Part shown: one piece after another, positions 1 to 11,456 of the stretch
How the letters are laid out: each line of letters begins with the position of its first letter
How positions within the stretch are numbered: the first letter of the stretch is position 1
Source of the DNA: Acheta domesticus
Lineage: Eukaryota; Arthropoda; Insecta; Orthoptera; Gryllidae
Assembly: GCA_031308135.1 (NCBI GenBank)
Contig: JAHLJT010008446.1
Span: 160,828,939-160,892,938, forward strand
Direction: 5' to 3'
DNA length: 64,000 nt
Translations under genes and position numbers: made by a program
Notes under the pieces: model-generated
The model's input: only the letters and a program-made list of their open reading frames with translations
Told to the model about the DNA's origin: nothing
Database searches by the model: none

Positions 1-845
1 AATAATACATTTATTATATTCGCAGTTCATTAAATTATTTTCGCATGTTTCTGATTTTAATGTAAGAAAGAAATAATCATTTTGATCGTTTGATAAATGT
101 ATCCTGGAGTTTAGTCTTGATTGGTTTGGAGTTCTATTTGATAGATTATGAATTCAAACGCTAACAAATTGTACTACGAATCGTTACTTGGATTGTGAAA
201 AATAGAATTGTTGTAATTAATTTTCTTCAAATTTTAATGGATTGTTGTTTAAAATAATCTTAGTAAGTAAGGAAGTAAGGTATTTATTGGATGATATAAG
301 GTAAGATATATTATGTGTTTGGAAGTGCTAGGAAATATACGTAGTAAGCTGTCATGCTAAATCGCAGCGTAAATGGCAAACGCCAAAATGGTTACGTCAC
401 CGTCACAATTCTAGAGAGTGTGTGCCATGTTGTATCACCACTAGTTTTACAATACAATAGCCACAAAATGTAAAAACAAAACAAAGTCTTGAAAAGGGAA
501 AAGAATGAATTAGAACATTCAGAGATGGACGATCATAGTGGTATATTCTGTAACAGTGGCTCTAAATATTCTACATTTGACTATCTCGCGTCTCCATTGG
601 ATGAAAGGTAATGAAAAAAAAAACAATTTGAAATATGTTCTGTAATTTAAAACAGCCTATGATGTCATAAGTTCACGAAGTAATTCAATTACTAACAATT
701 AAAAATTATATTAGAATAGGAGTAGTGAAAAGAATGAGGAAATAGACAGTGCTCCTTTTCCTCGATGGATGCACGGAAAGGCGACGGGAAGTAATGGAGG
801 AGAGGATGGTGCAGGCTGCTTCTGCACTCACCTGGGAGGAGGTGT
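1..845. other. AT-rich intergenic sequence with one repeat terminus
   Basis: I see no coding region. Around 415-447 there is a copy of the recurrent terminus described below (a GTGCCA-like half hairpin followed by TCACCACTAGTTTTAC). Otherwise this is AT-rich sequence without recognisable features. Confidence 0.5.
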
Positions 846-977
846 GGCCGATGCATGGCCGACGCAGGACCGAAGTAGGGCCGAGGTACAGCCGAGGTAC
901 GGCCGAAATAGGGTCGCGATAGGGCCGAGATGGGGCCGAGGCTGTGCCGAGGCAGATCCGATGCGGGGCCGGAACAA
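846..977. repeat. 11-bp degenerate minisatellite, 12 units
   Basis: Twelve consecutive 11-bp units can be read without any gap, with consensus close to GGCCGAGGTAG (for example GGCCGATGCAT, GGCCGACGCAG, GACCGAAGTAG, GGCCGAGGTAC). The array is GC-rich inside AT-rich flanks. Because 11 is not a multiple of 3, the apparent proteins across it on both strands are by-products of the repeat and are not genes. Confidence 0.85.
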
Positions 978-2140
978 TGGAGTGGGGCGAGCAATGCCTA
1001 GTGTACTGGGCGGCGAGCCGACAGCTGGGGAGACTCCCAATCGTTTGGTTGCACCACTGCGGAATACATAAACATCCAAGCGAAAGAGCAGAATATTGTA
1101 CATGACATGATCACGATGAGTACGAAGAGGCAATGTTTTATTCATACTAATGATATAATTAAACTAATCGCTTTTCTATGGCTTTTATATGCATTGTTCT
1201 GACAACCAATGCGGGTTTCTGTATCTCGTTTAATATTTTGATTGATTTCCAGTTTACAATGAATATAGGCAAATAACACCCAAAACGTTCTTTTTCATAC
1301 GCCGCGGAAAAAGTTTTTCATTAACGTAAAATATAAACTTACCTATTGTTAGAATGAGAGTCGATACCAAATATGCAGTGTCACAAAACATTATCAATAA
1401 AGTTTTAAAGGGATAGAGTGTATCTTACACTATTGAAAAATTGTTTCGTATTTCTTCAGCCATCTCGTGAAACACGATTCAGCAAAAGCTGCACGGGGGA
1501 TTCGAAGGTGGGTTTTGAAGATTTGCCAACTTCGAAATTACAATGCTTTTCAAGAAAATCAGACTTATAGCATATTTATAATCCAACTTTGCTCTACTCG
1601 TGCCAACATTGGAATACCTGTTAAAATAGCTGGAGCTGAAGCTCGGCTTTCTTGGTAAGCTAACGCTTTGCCTCCTCATCCACACATTGTCCCCTCCTCA
1701 TCCACTAGTTGTGAAGATCATCTTAAGAGTTACTATATTGTCACCGTCCCTACCTTCTTTGCCTTCGAAGTAGAACGAATGACTTCGAGTGATCTGCCTA
1801 ATGACACTCGAAATGTGATTATTTCTCACCTAACCCATTACGCGCCGTAATTAATGTGATGGTGATATCAGTGTTTTTTTGTTTTGTGGTTTTATTTATC
1901 GATCTCTTTGATATATATATATATATATATATATATACGGGAATTTTCCCGAAATTTTGTTTCTAAATTGCAAATTTTAGGCGTCCCATTTTTGGAACAA
2001 TGGCAGGATATGGAGTCTTTTTTTTCTTCGGTTGAAAAAAAAGTATTTACTTTTCATTTATGTTTATTTATTACAACCATGAACTATTAAAACAAACTTC
2101 AAAGTATATTTAAAATATTATTCACAACTATTATAAAGAA
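978..2140. other. Non-coding sequence with an AT dinucleotide tract
   Basis: No supportable gene. There is an (AT)n microsatellite at about 1909-1936. A motif reading GCGTCCCATTTTTGGAACAATGG lies at about 1981-2004 and recurs near the right side of the piggyBac relic, so the piggyBac-derived element may begin near here. Confidence 0.4.
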
Positions 2141-2144
2141 ATGT

Positions 2145-3605
2145 TTATTTCTTGTGGAATGATGCAAAACATCTGTCATGAAGAGGCACATCACAGCGCC
2201 TCTTAGTTTTCAGTCCGCAGGCTGCGCAGCGCCTTTGGGTTTCAATTGGAATGACTAAATGATTTCCTGAATCAAATCTTACGTCATTCATCACTCTACC
2301 ATTCTTGATTCTGGATTTCTGAGGGCCCGTTCGGGTTTTTGTTGTTGTTTCTGACAAGTATTTCAGGACAATTTTTCTTCTGATATTTAATAAACTAGGA
2401 GAATTATTTTCATTCACTATTGCACACAATCTCCAAGTATTTACCACAGCTATTTCAAGAAATTGAGAAAAAGTGGCCACCACCACTTTTTAGATCGTAT
2501 TCTCACTCCATACAGAGATATCTGCTTATCAAGGAGGTCCACCCCTCCCATATATGCATTATATGACTTCACTCTTCAATAATGTTCGTTAGATTTGCTA
2601 TTACTCTCTGGCCCAAAGATTTTATTTGTGAAGGTTCTTTTCCCATGTAAGGAGCAAAATTAAAAAGATATCCATCTGAGCTGCACATGCACCAAATTTT
2701 ATACCCAAATTTGATGGGCTTTCCTTTCATATACATTTTAGATGGATGACGACCATAGTATCGAACCATCATCTCATCAATTGATAATTGGGTACTAAAA
2801 ACGCCAAATTTTAAGAAGGTTTTTTGAAGTTTCTCGAAATAAGGACGGACTTTGTAAAACCTATCACTTTTGTCAATGCAAGTGTTATCATTCAAATGAA
2901 GAAATATTTTTGTATCTCGAAATCTCTGTCTAGACATAGAAGAGTATACAAGCGGTACACCTACATCAGGACATTGTTCCCAATACATATCTTCTTGGGG
3001 TAATGTGAGGTATCCACTCAAGAACAGAATACCTAAAAAACACTTGAGTTCCTTTTCATCTACGGAAAAGTTGACATTTTTCTGTGCAGCATATAACATG
3101 GACTGGTCAATTATGTTTTCAATGATGTCTTTGGAGAAAAATTCTCCAAAAAGTTCGACTTCGGTCTTATTATTTAATAGTGTTTTCAAATCTTCCTTGA
3201 GTGAATTTTCTAACATTGCGTGTGCGTAAACTGGTGCACATTTTCTCCAAAAAGAAGTTTTGATTGAAAACTTATCTGTGTTAAAGATCTATTTGTTTCC
3301 TCTTCATGCACATCCTTATGACTTCCAGTATCTACTAACAATTCTAATTCACCAGCCACATCTCTCACTTCATTCATAGATAAATCATTTTCAGCTATCT
3401 CTTCTTCATCAGTTTGATCGTCAGGTTCCGGAGGAATAATCGCCACTTGTACATCATCCTCTTCCTCCACCAAATCTTCATCAACTTCTTTTAAATACTG
3501 AACAATTTCGTTGATTATTAAAGCTGCACGTCGCAACATTTTCACTACAGTCCGAGAAAAAGAAACAAACCACATAAAATACTGCCACAAGTGACATAAC
3601 CTCAA
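2145..3605 (-). pseudogene. piggyBac-family transposase relic
   Basis: Three minus-strand reading segments match the order of a piggyBac transposase, a cut-and-paste DNA transposase that targets TTAA. Segment 3605-3210 has the acidic N-terminal region (runs of D and E). Segment 3216-2569 has the start of the catalytic DDD domain, including SIDEMMVRYYGRHPSK and GKPIKFGYKIW. The D of SIDE lies in the region of the first catalytic aspartate. Segment 2486-2145 ends with a cysteine-rich tail (CAACGLKTKRRCDVPLHDRC), typical of the zinc-binding C terminus. The middle of the catalytic domain, where the second and third aspartates should be, is missing between segments two and three, and the frames are broken, so the protein cannot be active. 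It might be an internally deleted non-autonomous copy. Confidence 0.85.
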
Positions 3606-5536
3606 ATAAAAACTAACATGTAAGATGGGAACATACTTACGTATTCTGCCATTGTCCCAAAAATGAGACGCAAATTGTTTTTTTATTGTTATACATACCT
3701 AAAATGTCTTTCACTATTGATTTTGTCTCCAGTACCTTCTTCAAAGTCGTTTTATAGAGTAACCACAGAAAACGAGCATAACGCGCCAACAACTTTCGTC
3801 TAAACTAGATACAAAGTCTGCCAACATCACAGACTCAAATTTCTCAAATTCAAAAATTTCCCTGAGCGAAGAAGTAAAATTGATAAACAAAAGTCAAAGA
3901 ATCGTATTAATTAGAATTGTAATATCCCACTAAAATAATGTTATTCTCAAAATTTGGAATATGTACAAAATTATAAAATGTTTACTTTGCGTCCTATTTT
4001 TGGGACAATGGCGGGTAATGGGCTAATCACACTACTCTCTATGCGAGCTATTAATAACTCCATACACATTAGGGTCTGGGTTCGGCAAAGACCTATTCTA
4101 GTTATAATGAACCGAATATTCTATGAAAAAGATAGAAGTTTCTATTTCACATCCTTCAATTACAAAAAATACACTTATTACAAAAAATATAATCCTGAAA
4201 AAACAATGTATACAAAAGAAATACACTTATACACAAAACAATTGCCCTGCAATAATACTGATAACTGAAGTATTCAAAATTATAAGACTATGTGATTATA
4301 TACAAAATTATTTATAAATTCTGGAATCAAATTATTCCTTTTTGAAACCTTTGTTATACCACAAATAGCTATTACTAATTACTTCAAGTAATTATTGTAA
4401 TGTCTCTTTACAAAAATTTCAATCCAACAATTTTACTTGCTTTTAGCATTCACCAGCCTTGATATTAATAGACTATGAGCTCATGTCTTTACATGAAATT
4501 TCACTAAAATATTCTAATTTTCAATTTACGACAGTCTGTTTTATACAATAAAATGAATTGTACAAAGTACCATGCATTTGAGTTGCATGTAACTTCCTAT
4601 TATCAGATAGAAATTACTCTGATTTTTTTCAAATCTATAACTTTGGTAAATTAGTTCTTCTTCAATTTAAGGAAACCGTTTGAAAGCGCCCGCAGACTCA
4701 CGAATTCCTTCAAGGTCTTTTCTCTTGAAGTTCACCAGCTCGTCCCAGCGGTGTTTGCAATATGCTGCGCCCTCCTAGGTGTCTCGCCGCAAGGTCAGCT
4801 ATCTTCACGTCGGTGCCCGCTGCATCGAAGTTACTTCATTCAAGTACAAAATAAAAGCTGTTGGGTCGGATTTGCCCCACTAGAAATCGCATAATATTCA
4901 CAAACGGTTCCTCCCGATTATACTTAGCAATCCGTATGATTTCTCATTGAATTGGCATTTTACAATCAATCATTTCACCACATGCTCGTATGATCAATAT
5001 AATATTAATACATATTAGCATTTGTTCTAGACTATTTCCAATAGTAATAACTTCATGATAAAGAATTTGTTACCTTTATTAAGCTTTTAGAATAATGATA
5101 TACAGTTCTAGGGGAAAATCCGCAATATTTGAAGGAATTTCGTGATTGGCTGTGCTCATTCACTGTGGAAATGCGATACTCGTTTTAACATGCTGGGGCG
5201 TCATCTCCGTGGGTTCGTTGTAACTTCGTCAATTTCTTATTTAGACACATCATGTTGCGAGTGTTGATCACAGTCTTAGACGTGACCGCTAGGTGGCGGT
5301 TACAATATAATACATTGAAAATTCTAAATTTCTCATGATTTAGCTCTGGATCACCCCAAAACCGCTTATATTTCGAAAAATGTACATAAAACGTTTGAAA
5401 GATCTAAAGTTGTGAAATAGATTGCATTAAGCAAGAAATATCTAACTTCAATATTAATAGTGCATGACTTGTTTGAATAAAATTGAACTTTTTCATTTAT
5501 CAATTTCATAGTTTTAATGTACAATAGCCCCAAGGC

Positions 5537-5537
<1 letters not shown>
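3606..5537. other. piggyBac flank and AT-rich non-coding sequence
   Basis: Two further copies of the GCGTCYYATTTTTGGGACAATGGC motif occur here, one inverted (about 3645-3675) and one direct (about 3988-4014). They probably belong to the ends of the neighbouring piggyBac-derived element. A GC-richer stretch at 4680-4850 has no recognisable coding content. The rest is AT-rich with no gene that I can support. Confidence 0.4.

Positions 5538-5585
<48 letters not shown>
5538..5585. repeat. (ATT)n microsatellite at the 3' side of LINE copy A
   Basis: Uninterrupted TAT/ATT triplets. Read on the minus strand, this is a (TAA)n tract directly after the 3' UTR of LINE copy A, the arrangement seen at every intact 3' end of this LINE family in the window. 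Confidence 0.9.
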
Positions 5586-6616
5586 CTTGTCACTCTCAGC
5601 TGCTTGTGCTGGGTTCAATTTGCCCAATCCTGCCACGAATAGGAAAGAGCTCAGTCACTGAGGAGAGAGATTTCACTCTGACCCTCAAGACCAATATGGG
5701 AGCCTCATTTGTGTTAGTTCAAGAACTTGCGAACTAGATGACATGTCTGCAGGATCACTGCTTTCTGTCCGTAGTTTAGGATTCGTTGAGGTAATCCCAT
5801 TTGCTTTAGATTTTTCCTGAAATTTTTTGAGACTACACCTTCAGCCGAAATAACAAGTGGATATGTTTTTACACTCTGCAGTTTCCACATTTGTTTTATT
5901 TCCAGAGCAAGATCTTCATACTTAGTAATTTTCTCGGTCTCTGTTTTCTTTAGATTGTGTGTCAATGGAACGGCAATATCGACCAGTATAGCTTCTTTCT
6001 TATTCCTGTCAATCAAAACTATATCAGGTCTATTGAAAGCCACAGTTTTATCTGTAAATATGGGTCTGTCCCAATAAATGATGGTATTATTTGCTTCCAT
6101 TACAGGTGCTGGATTGTCTTTATAATACGGTGGAGCTCCACTATTTAACATTCCATGCTTGAGAGCCAATTGTCGATGGACAATCTTAGCTAGTTGGTTG
6201 TGTCTGCCCAAGTAAGCGCTGTCAGCAAGTGCAGTGCAGCAGGCCATTATATGCTCTATTGTTTCACCACTGGTGCCGCATTTCCTGCATTTGTCAACAA
6301 CGGGCATGTTCATCCAATGTTTTTCATAGTTTCTAGTTCGGCATACTCTATCTTGGATTGCTATTATAAATCCCTCTGTTTCTGGTATAAATAGCCGTCT
6401 GATAGCCATTGCAGCGACGATGGTGTTTCGACATGCGGTTCATGAATAGCTTTGGGAAATTTGCCGTGCATTGCCTTTTGTTGCCATTCTTCTAGATCTC
6501 TTTGAATGGACTCTTTTGGTGTTGATTCTGCTGCTGTTTCCTTTGACTCTGGGCGGGAGGCACTCAAGTTTAGCGGGGTATAACCATCATCTGCTTGTGC
6601 AGCCATTTTCATTAAT

Positions 6617-6618
<2 letters not shown>
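5586..6618 (-). mobile_element. R4/Dong-type LINE, copy A (5'-truncated, divergent subfamily)
   Basis: Minus-strand 3' part of a site-specific non-LTR retrotransposon. The segment 6409-5714 (231 aa) carries a CCHC zinc finger (CRKCGTSGETIEHIMACC) followed by the restriction-like endonuclease that nicks target DNA. Endonuclease landmarks are RPDIVLID, then ILVDIAVP, then a lysine-rich KKTETEK segment. An overlapping frame at 6612-6364 continues the protein upstream, so a frameshift lies near 6370-6410. It differs from copies B-G in sequence and in 3' UTR and so represents a separate lineage. A (TAA)n tract lies on each side. The reverse transcriptase part is missing (5' truncation, common in LINEs). 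Confidence 0.85.
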
Positions 6619-6673
<55 letters not shown>

Positions 6674-6699
6674 ATATTATTATTTTTATTATTATTATT
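6619..6699. repeat. (ATT)n microsatellite between LINE copies A and B
   Basis: Perfect ATT triplets to about 6670, then an imperfect tract (ATGATATTATTATTTTTATT) up to the 3' end of copy B. It serves both as the 5' flank of copy A and the 3' flank of copy B. Confidence 0.9.
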
Positions 6700-7227
6700 C
6701 CACTACATCACGACTAAAGATGTTATGAGTCGGCTGAATATAAAATCTACTCCAGGTTGCAACCAGCTACCTAAAGAGCAGATCCGGTGACTGTCAATGC
6801 CTCTACAATGCTCTGCTCAAAATGTGAGCTGTTCCAAATAACGCAATTTCTTACACTTCCCAGACTTTTGAATTACCGGGGAGTTTAGACAAGTTCTTAC
6901 TCAAATTTTTCGGAACAAATCCCAGAGCTCCGATAAACTATCGGGACGACCTGTGCTTTTACGCCCCCCATTCGGCTGATCTCTATTTCCAAACTATTGT
7001 ATTTAAAAACGTTTCTCTGCCTCCTTGGTAACGACGTTTCGATGGCAAGATACAGCAACATCGACAAGTAAACACGATTTTTTCGCCAAATCCCGAATAA
7101 CTATATCCGGTTTGTTTGCAGCTATCGTGCGATCCGTTTGAATTTCTTGGTCGTACAATATCGTACAGAATCCAACAGACGTCACCGGTTTTGGTGAGTG
7201 TTCGTACCACTTGGGGCATATGTTTGG
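6700..7227 (-). mobile_element. R4/Dong-type LINE, copy B (3' fragment)
   Basis: A short minus-strand fragment with the same 3' UTR as copies C, D, F and G (it begins CCACTACATCACGACTAAAG on the plus strand) and the C-terminal endonuclease region in broken frames: fragments resembling KPDIVIRDLAKKSCLLVDVAV are readable at 7003-7185. It is truncated at its 5' end directly against an ATT tract (7228-7258). It is certainly inactive. Confidence 0.85.

Positions 7228-7258
<31 letters not shown>
7228..7258. repeat. (ATT)n microsatellite at the 5' side of LINE copy B
   Basis: About ten ATT triplets directly abut the 5' truncation of copy B, completing the bracketing of that copy by the same microsatellite. 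Confidence 0.9.
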
Positions 7259-7674
7259 GAACATTAGAGAAAAATGGGGCAGTTTTTTTGAAAATCTTGT
7301 TGACGCATTTTTGAATTGTCACGAAAATGTTGCGAAAACTACTCCTATTTTCAAAATAATCGTATAGGAGTGTTAGTTATAGATTTAGCTTCTAAAAATT
7401 TTTTTTTAAGAAAAATATTTCTTCAATAATATTGAATAGATTTTCAAGAAAATTAAACTTTTGTCATTTTCCAAAGTTTGGATGTTTTGGTAGATTCTAT
7501 AGGCTTCACTGAAAGTACTTTCGTACTTTCAAAACTTAAAACCGGATTAGGTGGCTCAGAGCAACAATTGATGTCACTACAATAACTCTGACCAGAAGGT
7601 CATAGGCTTAGAATCCCAGCGGTGCGTTGGCAGGATTTTCAACAACGCGTTTGAAAGCTAGATAGCTGTATGTT

Positions 7675-8268
7675 GCGTCCCATAAGTAATGCGACCAAAT
7701 TCATAATAACAATTATTGAATGTATTCGTGCAATTAGTCAATCTCGAAATAGCAGCCTTCTGCGTCGACACACTACTAGAAGACTTCTAGAAGCTGTGTT
7801 TTCAGGCCAGGAAGGCATCCTGGGAACGTATTTTCCGGGAAGCCCTTTGAGCCGATGTAACATGAGCCTTGGTGTTTTCAATGTTTCCCTTCCATGCTTC
7901 CTTTTAAGTAAAGAAACAAGAAAGTCGGCAAGGAGCCATGTCGGAACTGTACGGAGACTGTAAGAGTATTGGGTTATGGGTACTGACCAGCAAGTCGGTG
8001 ACTACGAAGTTAATGTGGCTTGGTGCCATGCACCCTTAATAAGGCGGCACGCGCGCGACCCTCCTCTTCAGTCTTTTGAGTATTTCCAAGTAGAAAACTG
8101 CGTTCACAGTAGTACTGTTATGTACTAATTCGTGGTGGACAATGACTGACGTCAAAGGAGACAGTGAACATGGTTTTGATCTTGTATCTGCTCAAGAGTG
8201 CCTTCTTGGGGCGAGGCGACGCTGAGGTATCGGAACTCTGCCTTTTGGACTCATCACCAATATTGCTT
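7675..8268 (-). pseudogene. mariner transposase relic
   Basis: Reading the minus strand from about 8268 to 7675 in shifting frames gives a run of segments in mariner transposase order. First comes DESKRQS followed by SPRPKKALLSRYKIKTM (mariner proteins commonly have DE-containing and SPRPKK motifs before KTM). Next are FDVSH and then, in another frame, LQSPYSSDMAPC, equivalent to the PYSPDLAPCDFF block around the third catalytic aspartate. Last is a C-terminal tail with spaced aromatic residues. Mariner elements are cut-and-paste DNA transposons inserting at TA. Several frameshifts and stops show that this copy is dead. I could not place the terminal inverted repeats. Confidence 0.7.
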
Positions 8269-9138
8269 GAGTTTTTAAAAATGGTTCATTTTCACATATG
8301 TTCTAGAGTTCATGGTTCCGGAGCACTCGCGTGTCCTTTTGTCCGTCTATCAACATATTAAAACCCGTTTGGTTCACATCTTTTTCATGATCAAAATTTG
8401 ATCACTTCCAAAGTTTGGCAGATTCGTTACCAAAACAAAAAGCTAGTTTGGTTGGCACTTTGCGAAAGAACAGACGTAAAATTCTACCTCGCGCAAAGAT
8501 TTGTCATCCGCTTTTGCACACCACAGCTTTGTATACGTCTGGTGGGATCACTCTCACATTTAGATGTGAGAGTTGATAAGTCAAGCCAAAACTAATACAA
8601 TGTTCTGATGCTCAGCAGCATGCATTAAAAAGTAACAATATTGATGAGTCTTAGAAAAAAAAGCTTCCTGAAACATATGCTTATTTTAACAAAATTGGGA
8701 GTGGATGGCTCGGTAATAGATGGCACGCTTATTGACAGTAAAATATAGCTGCGGAAGATGACCAATGCAAGTGTTCTGCAACGTTTGGGATTTAGCAGCA
8801 ATAAATGCATGGTTTGTGTTTTAAGAAGCCATTGAAGAAAATATTCCACGCAGAAAATTTATATTCAAATTGGCAGAGGAACTGACAGTTTCATATTCAT
8901 AACAAAGAAAAAATACGCAGGAATTATGTATCCAAAGTAGGATGTTAACCCATTAGTTCCCGTTTCACTCAAATGGTAGCCCCCCAGGCAAGTTCAAACT
9001 TTCATTTTTCTTTCCTCCCCCGGTCTGAATCTGAGGGAAAAGGATGTTCCAACGTCTTTTGGAAACTTTGCGACGTATTAGGAGTGCTTGCTCAGTTGCT
9101 TATCTGCATTTGTCGAGGCAGAACATCGGTTTGAAAAT
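8269..9138. other. Unclassified non-coding sequence
   Basis: No reading frame here is convincing. A small inverted repeat (CTCTCACATTTAGATGTGAGAG, about 8551-8572) is visible. Part of the region may belong to the mariner relic or to the piggyBac-like sequence that follows. Confidence 0.35.
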
Positions 9139-9594
9139 GGAAGAACGGTTTGACGTTCATCTTCTGCACTCTATTTTGATGTAAGTCATTTGATTGTATT
9201 GTTACTTAAAATTATTTTATCATAACGTTGTTCTAAAGATATATTGAAAGATATCCTTACAAATATTAGTGAAAAATAACTTAAAATTTGTAGAAAATAA
9301 GATAATTTTGTTCTGCGTTACAATATGTCTGCAATGGGAGCTAACACACCCATGTTTCTTTCTGATATGACAGACCTGAAATTTCACTTCAAAAGGCAAT
9401 TGGTCTGCTGGAAATTGATTTTCGTGGTATTTTTTTTACCTGATTCTATGTTTGTGGAGCCACGTAATCTAACAGTTCATATTGATAAAGAATCAGGAAA
9501 CGAAAATGAAGATGTTAATTTGATTTATTTAGTCAAGGCACAGTAAAAACTATATATCACTTAAGAGGGAGAGGAAGATGATATTAGATGATAT
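9139..9594 (+). pseudogene. Possible piggyBac-like N-terminal coding fragment, left part
   Basis: A short start (MEERFDVHLLHSILM at 9139) and the reading frame 9325-9546 contain an acidic stretch (DKESGNENEDVN) of the kind at the N terminus of piggyBac-type transposases and their domesticated relatives. On the far side of the Penelope-like insertion, from 13802, the sequence reads LDDMLSGRQLLVPNEI, and xLSGRQL is a frequent N-terminal motif in that family. The two parts are separated by the Penelope-like element and share a 14-bp direct repeat. The assignment rests on short motifs only. No catalytic domain follows. Confidence 0.4.
9581..9594. repeat. Left target-site duplication of the Penelope-like insertion
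   Basis: ATATTAGATGATAT occurs here and again at 13798-13811, directly after the 3' end of the Penelope-like element. About 26 bases of other sequence separate this copy from the start of the inverted Penelope-like segment. Confidence 0.65.
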
Positions 9595-9620
9595 TTAAAT
9601 ATTTTTCTTTTCTGCCTATA

Positions 9621-10317
9621 TTACGTATTATATATTACAAGTTGGTCCATCATTCATAAGACAGAAATCATTTAATCAGCTTTATATACAAATTTTTTTC
9701 ACAACGTTTCGGAAACATATGGTTTCCATCATCAGGTGAGAAATAATTATAATATATTAAAAAACAATTGAAAAGTGCCAACAGAAGAATTACAAGAAAA
9801 TTAAAATTAATATATACACGAGTCAACAGAATGCACCTTGTTAAAATCTTTAGAAAATTTAAAGACATATTACAAACAGTATGAAAGAAATTGGAAAAAC
9901 AGACAGAAAATTTAAAAAAATAATAAGTGAAATATCTTAATGTTTAGAAAACAAGTTCAATAAACCATCATATACTTTTGTGAATTGATTTGATTCTACC
10001 TGTGTATTTAAGCTCGGAGAAGTTTCTAATATTAATCTAGGATAAGACAAATTTTCACGAGCTAAAATTTTTATATCATTAAAATCAACATGATGTGATG
10101 TTTCAATTCTGTGTTGCGTTAATGAATTTTGTTACATGCTAAATCTTTTATATTCCTTTTATGTTCTAATAATCTGGTACTCAATTTTCTTTTAGTTTGT
10201 CCAATATAAGATTTATTACAATCATTACAAGTGATTGATTTGAATACTACATTATTTATATCTATTTTGCTCTAAAATCTTTCACATTTTGTACTATATT
10301 GCATTGATTTACTATTC
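9621..10317 (-). mobile_element. Inverted partial copy of the Penelope-like element
   Basis: This segment is a near-identical reverse complement of the 3' part of the downstream Penelope-like element (about 13100-13797): 3' UTR, ribozyme motif and C-terminal GIY-YIG coding part. A few single-base indels distinguish it from the downstream copy. It breaks off at the assembly gap. Together with 11318-11429 it places an inverted partial copy head-to-head upstream of the main copy, which is a known habit of Penelope-like elements. Confidence 0.85.
9699..9739 (-). ncRNA. Hammerhead ribozyme motif (inverted copy)
   Basis: On the minus strand this reads CTGATGA, then a hairpin with the stem GGAAAC/GTTTCC, then GAAAC. 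It is the same arrangement as at 13692-13732. It lies in the inverted partial Penelope-like copy, so its transcript would be antisense to the other one. Confidence 0.7.
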
Positions 10318-11317
10318 NNNNNNNNNNNNNNNNNNNNNNNNNNNNNNNNNNNNNNNNNNNNNNNNNNNNNNNNNNNNNNNNNNNNNNNNNNNNNNNNNNN
10401 NNNNNNNNNNNNNNNNNNNNNNNNNNNNNNNNNNNNNNNNNNNNNNNNNNNNNNNNNNNNNNNNNNNNNNNNNNNNNNNNNNNNNNNNNNNNNNNNNNNN
10501 NNNNNNNNNNNNNNNNNNNNNNNNNNNNNNNNNNNNNNNNNNNNNNNNNNNNNNNNNNNNNNNNNNNNNNNNNNNNNNNNNNNNNNNNNNNNNNNNNNNN
10601 NNNNNNNNNNNNNNNNNNNNNNNNNNNNNNNNNNNNNNNNNNNNNNNNNNNNNNNNNNNNNNNNNNNNNNNNNNNNNNNNNNNNNNNNNNNNNNNNNNNN
10701 NNNNNNNNNNNNNNNNNNNNNNNNNNNNNNNNNNNNNNNNNNNNNNNNNNNNNNNNNNNNNNNNNNNNNNNNNNNNNNNNNNNNNNNNNNNNNNNNNNNN
10801 NNNNNNNNNNNNNNNNNNNNNNNNNNNNNNNNNNNNNNNNNNNNNNNNNNNNNNNNNNNNNNNNNNNNNNNNNNNNNNNNNNNNNNNNNNNNNNNNNNNN
10901 NNNNNNNNNNNNNNNNNNNNNNNNNNNNNNNNNNNNNNNNNNNNNNNNNNNNNNNNNNNNNNNNNNNNNNNNNNNNNNNNNNNNNNNNNNNNNNNNNNNN
11001 NNNNNNNNNNNNNNNNNNNNNNNNNNNNNNNNNNNNNNNNNNNNNNNNNNNNNNNNNNNNNNNNNNNNNNNNNNNNNNNNNNNNNNNNNNNNNNNNNNNN
11101 NNNNNNNNNNNNNNNNNNNNNNNNNNNNNNNNNNNNNNNNNNNNNNNNNNNNNNNNNNNNNNNNNNNNNNNNNNNNNNNNNNNNNNNNNNNNNNNNNNNN
11201 NNNNNNNNNNNNNNNNNNNNNNNNNNNNNNNNNNNNNNNNNNNNNNNNNNNNNNNNNNNNNNNNNNNNNNNNNNNNNNNNNNNNNNNNNNNNNNNNNNNN
11301 NNNNNNNNNNNNNNNNN
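10318..11317. other. Assembly gap of exactly 1000 N
   Basis: Exactly 1000 ambiguous bases, a conventional placeholder length. The approximately 110 bases before the gap (10205-10317) and after it (11318-11429) are the same Penelope-derived sequence and both reach the same ...GATTTACTATTC. The two contig ends therefore probably overlap, and the true gap may be near zero or negative. Apparent reading frames through the N run are meaningless. Confidence 0.95.
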
Positions 11318-11429
11318 AATTAAGATTTATTACAATCATTACAATTGATTTGATATACTACATTATTTATATCTAATTTTGCTCTAAAATCTTTCACATT
11401 TTGTACTATATTGCATTGATTTACTATTC
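11318..11429 (-). mobile_element. Inverted Penelope-like fragment at the gap's right edge
   Basis: Exact reverse complement of part of the GIY-YIG coding region of the main element (about 13107-13218). It meets the main copy at 11429/11430, where ATTGCATTGATTTACTATTC is followed by AATGCAATATAGTACAAAAT, forming a hairpin-like junction. The same AATGCAATATAGTACAAAAT occurs inside the element at about 13126, so the junction is at microhomology. Confidence 0.85.
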
Positions 11430-11456
11430 AATGCAATATAGTACAAAATTTTTACT

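Noticed and set aside
10272..11339. Frames of 344-355 codons across the gap
   Set aside because: They consist almost entirely of unknown residues translated from N.
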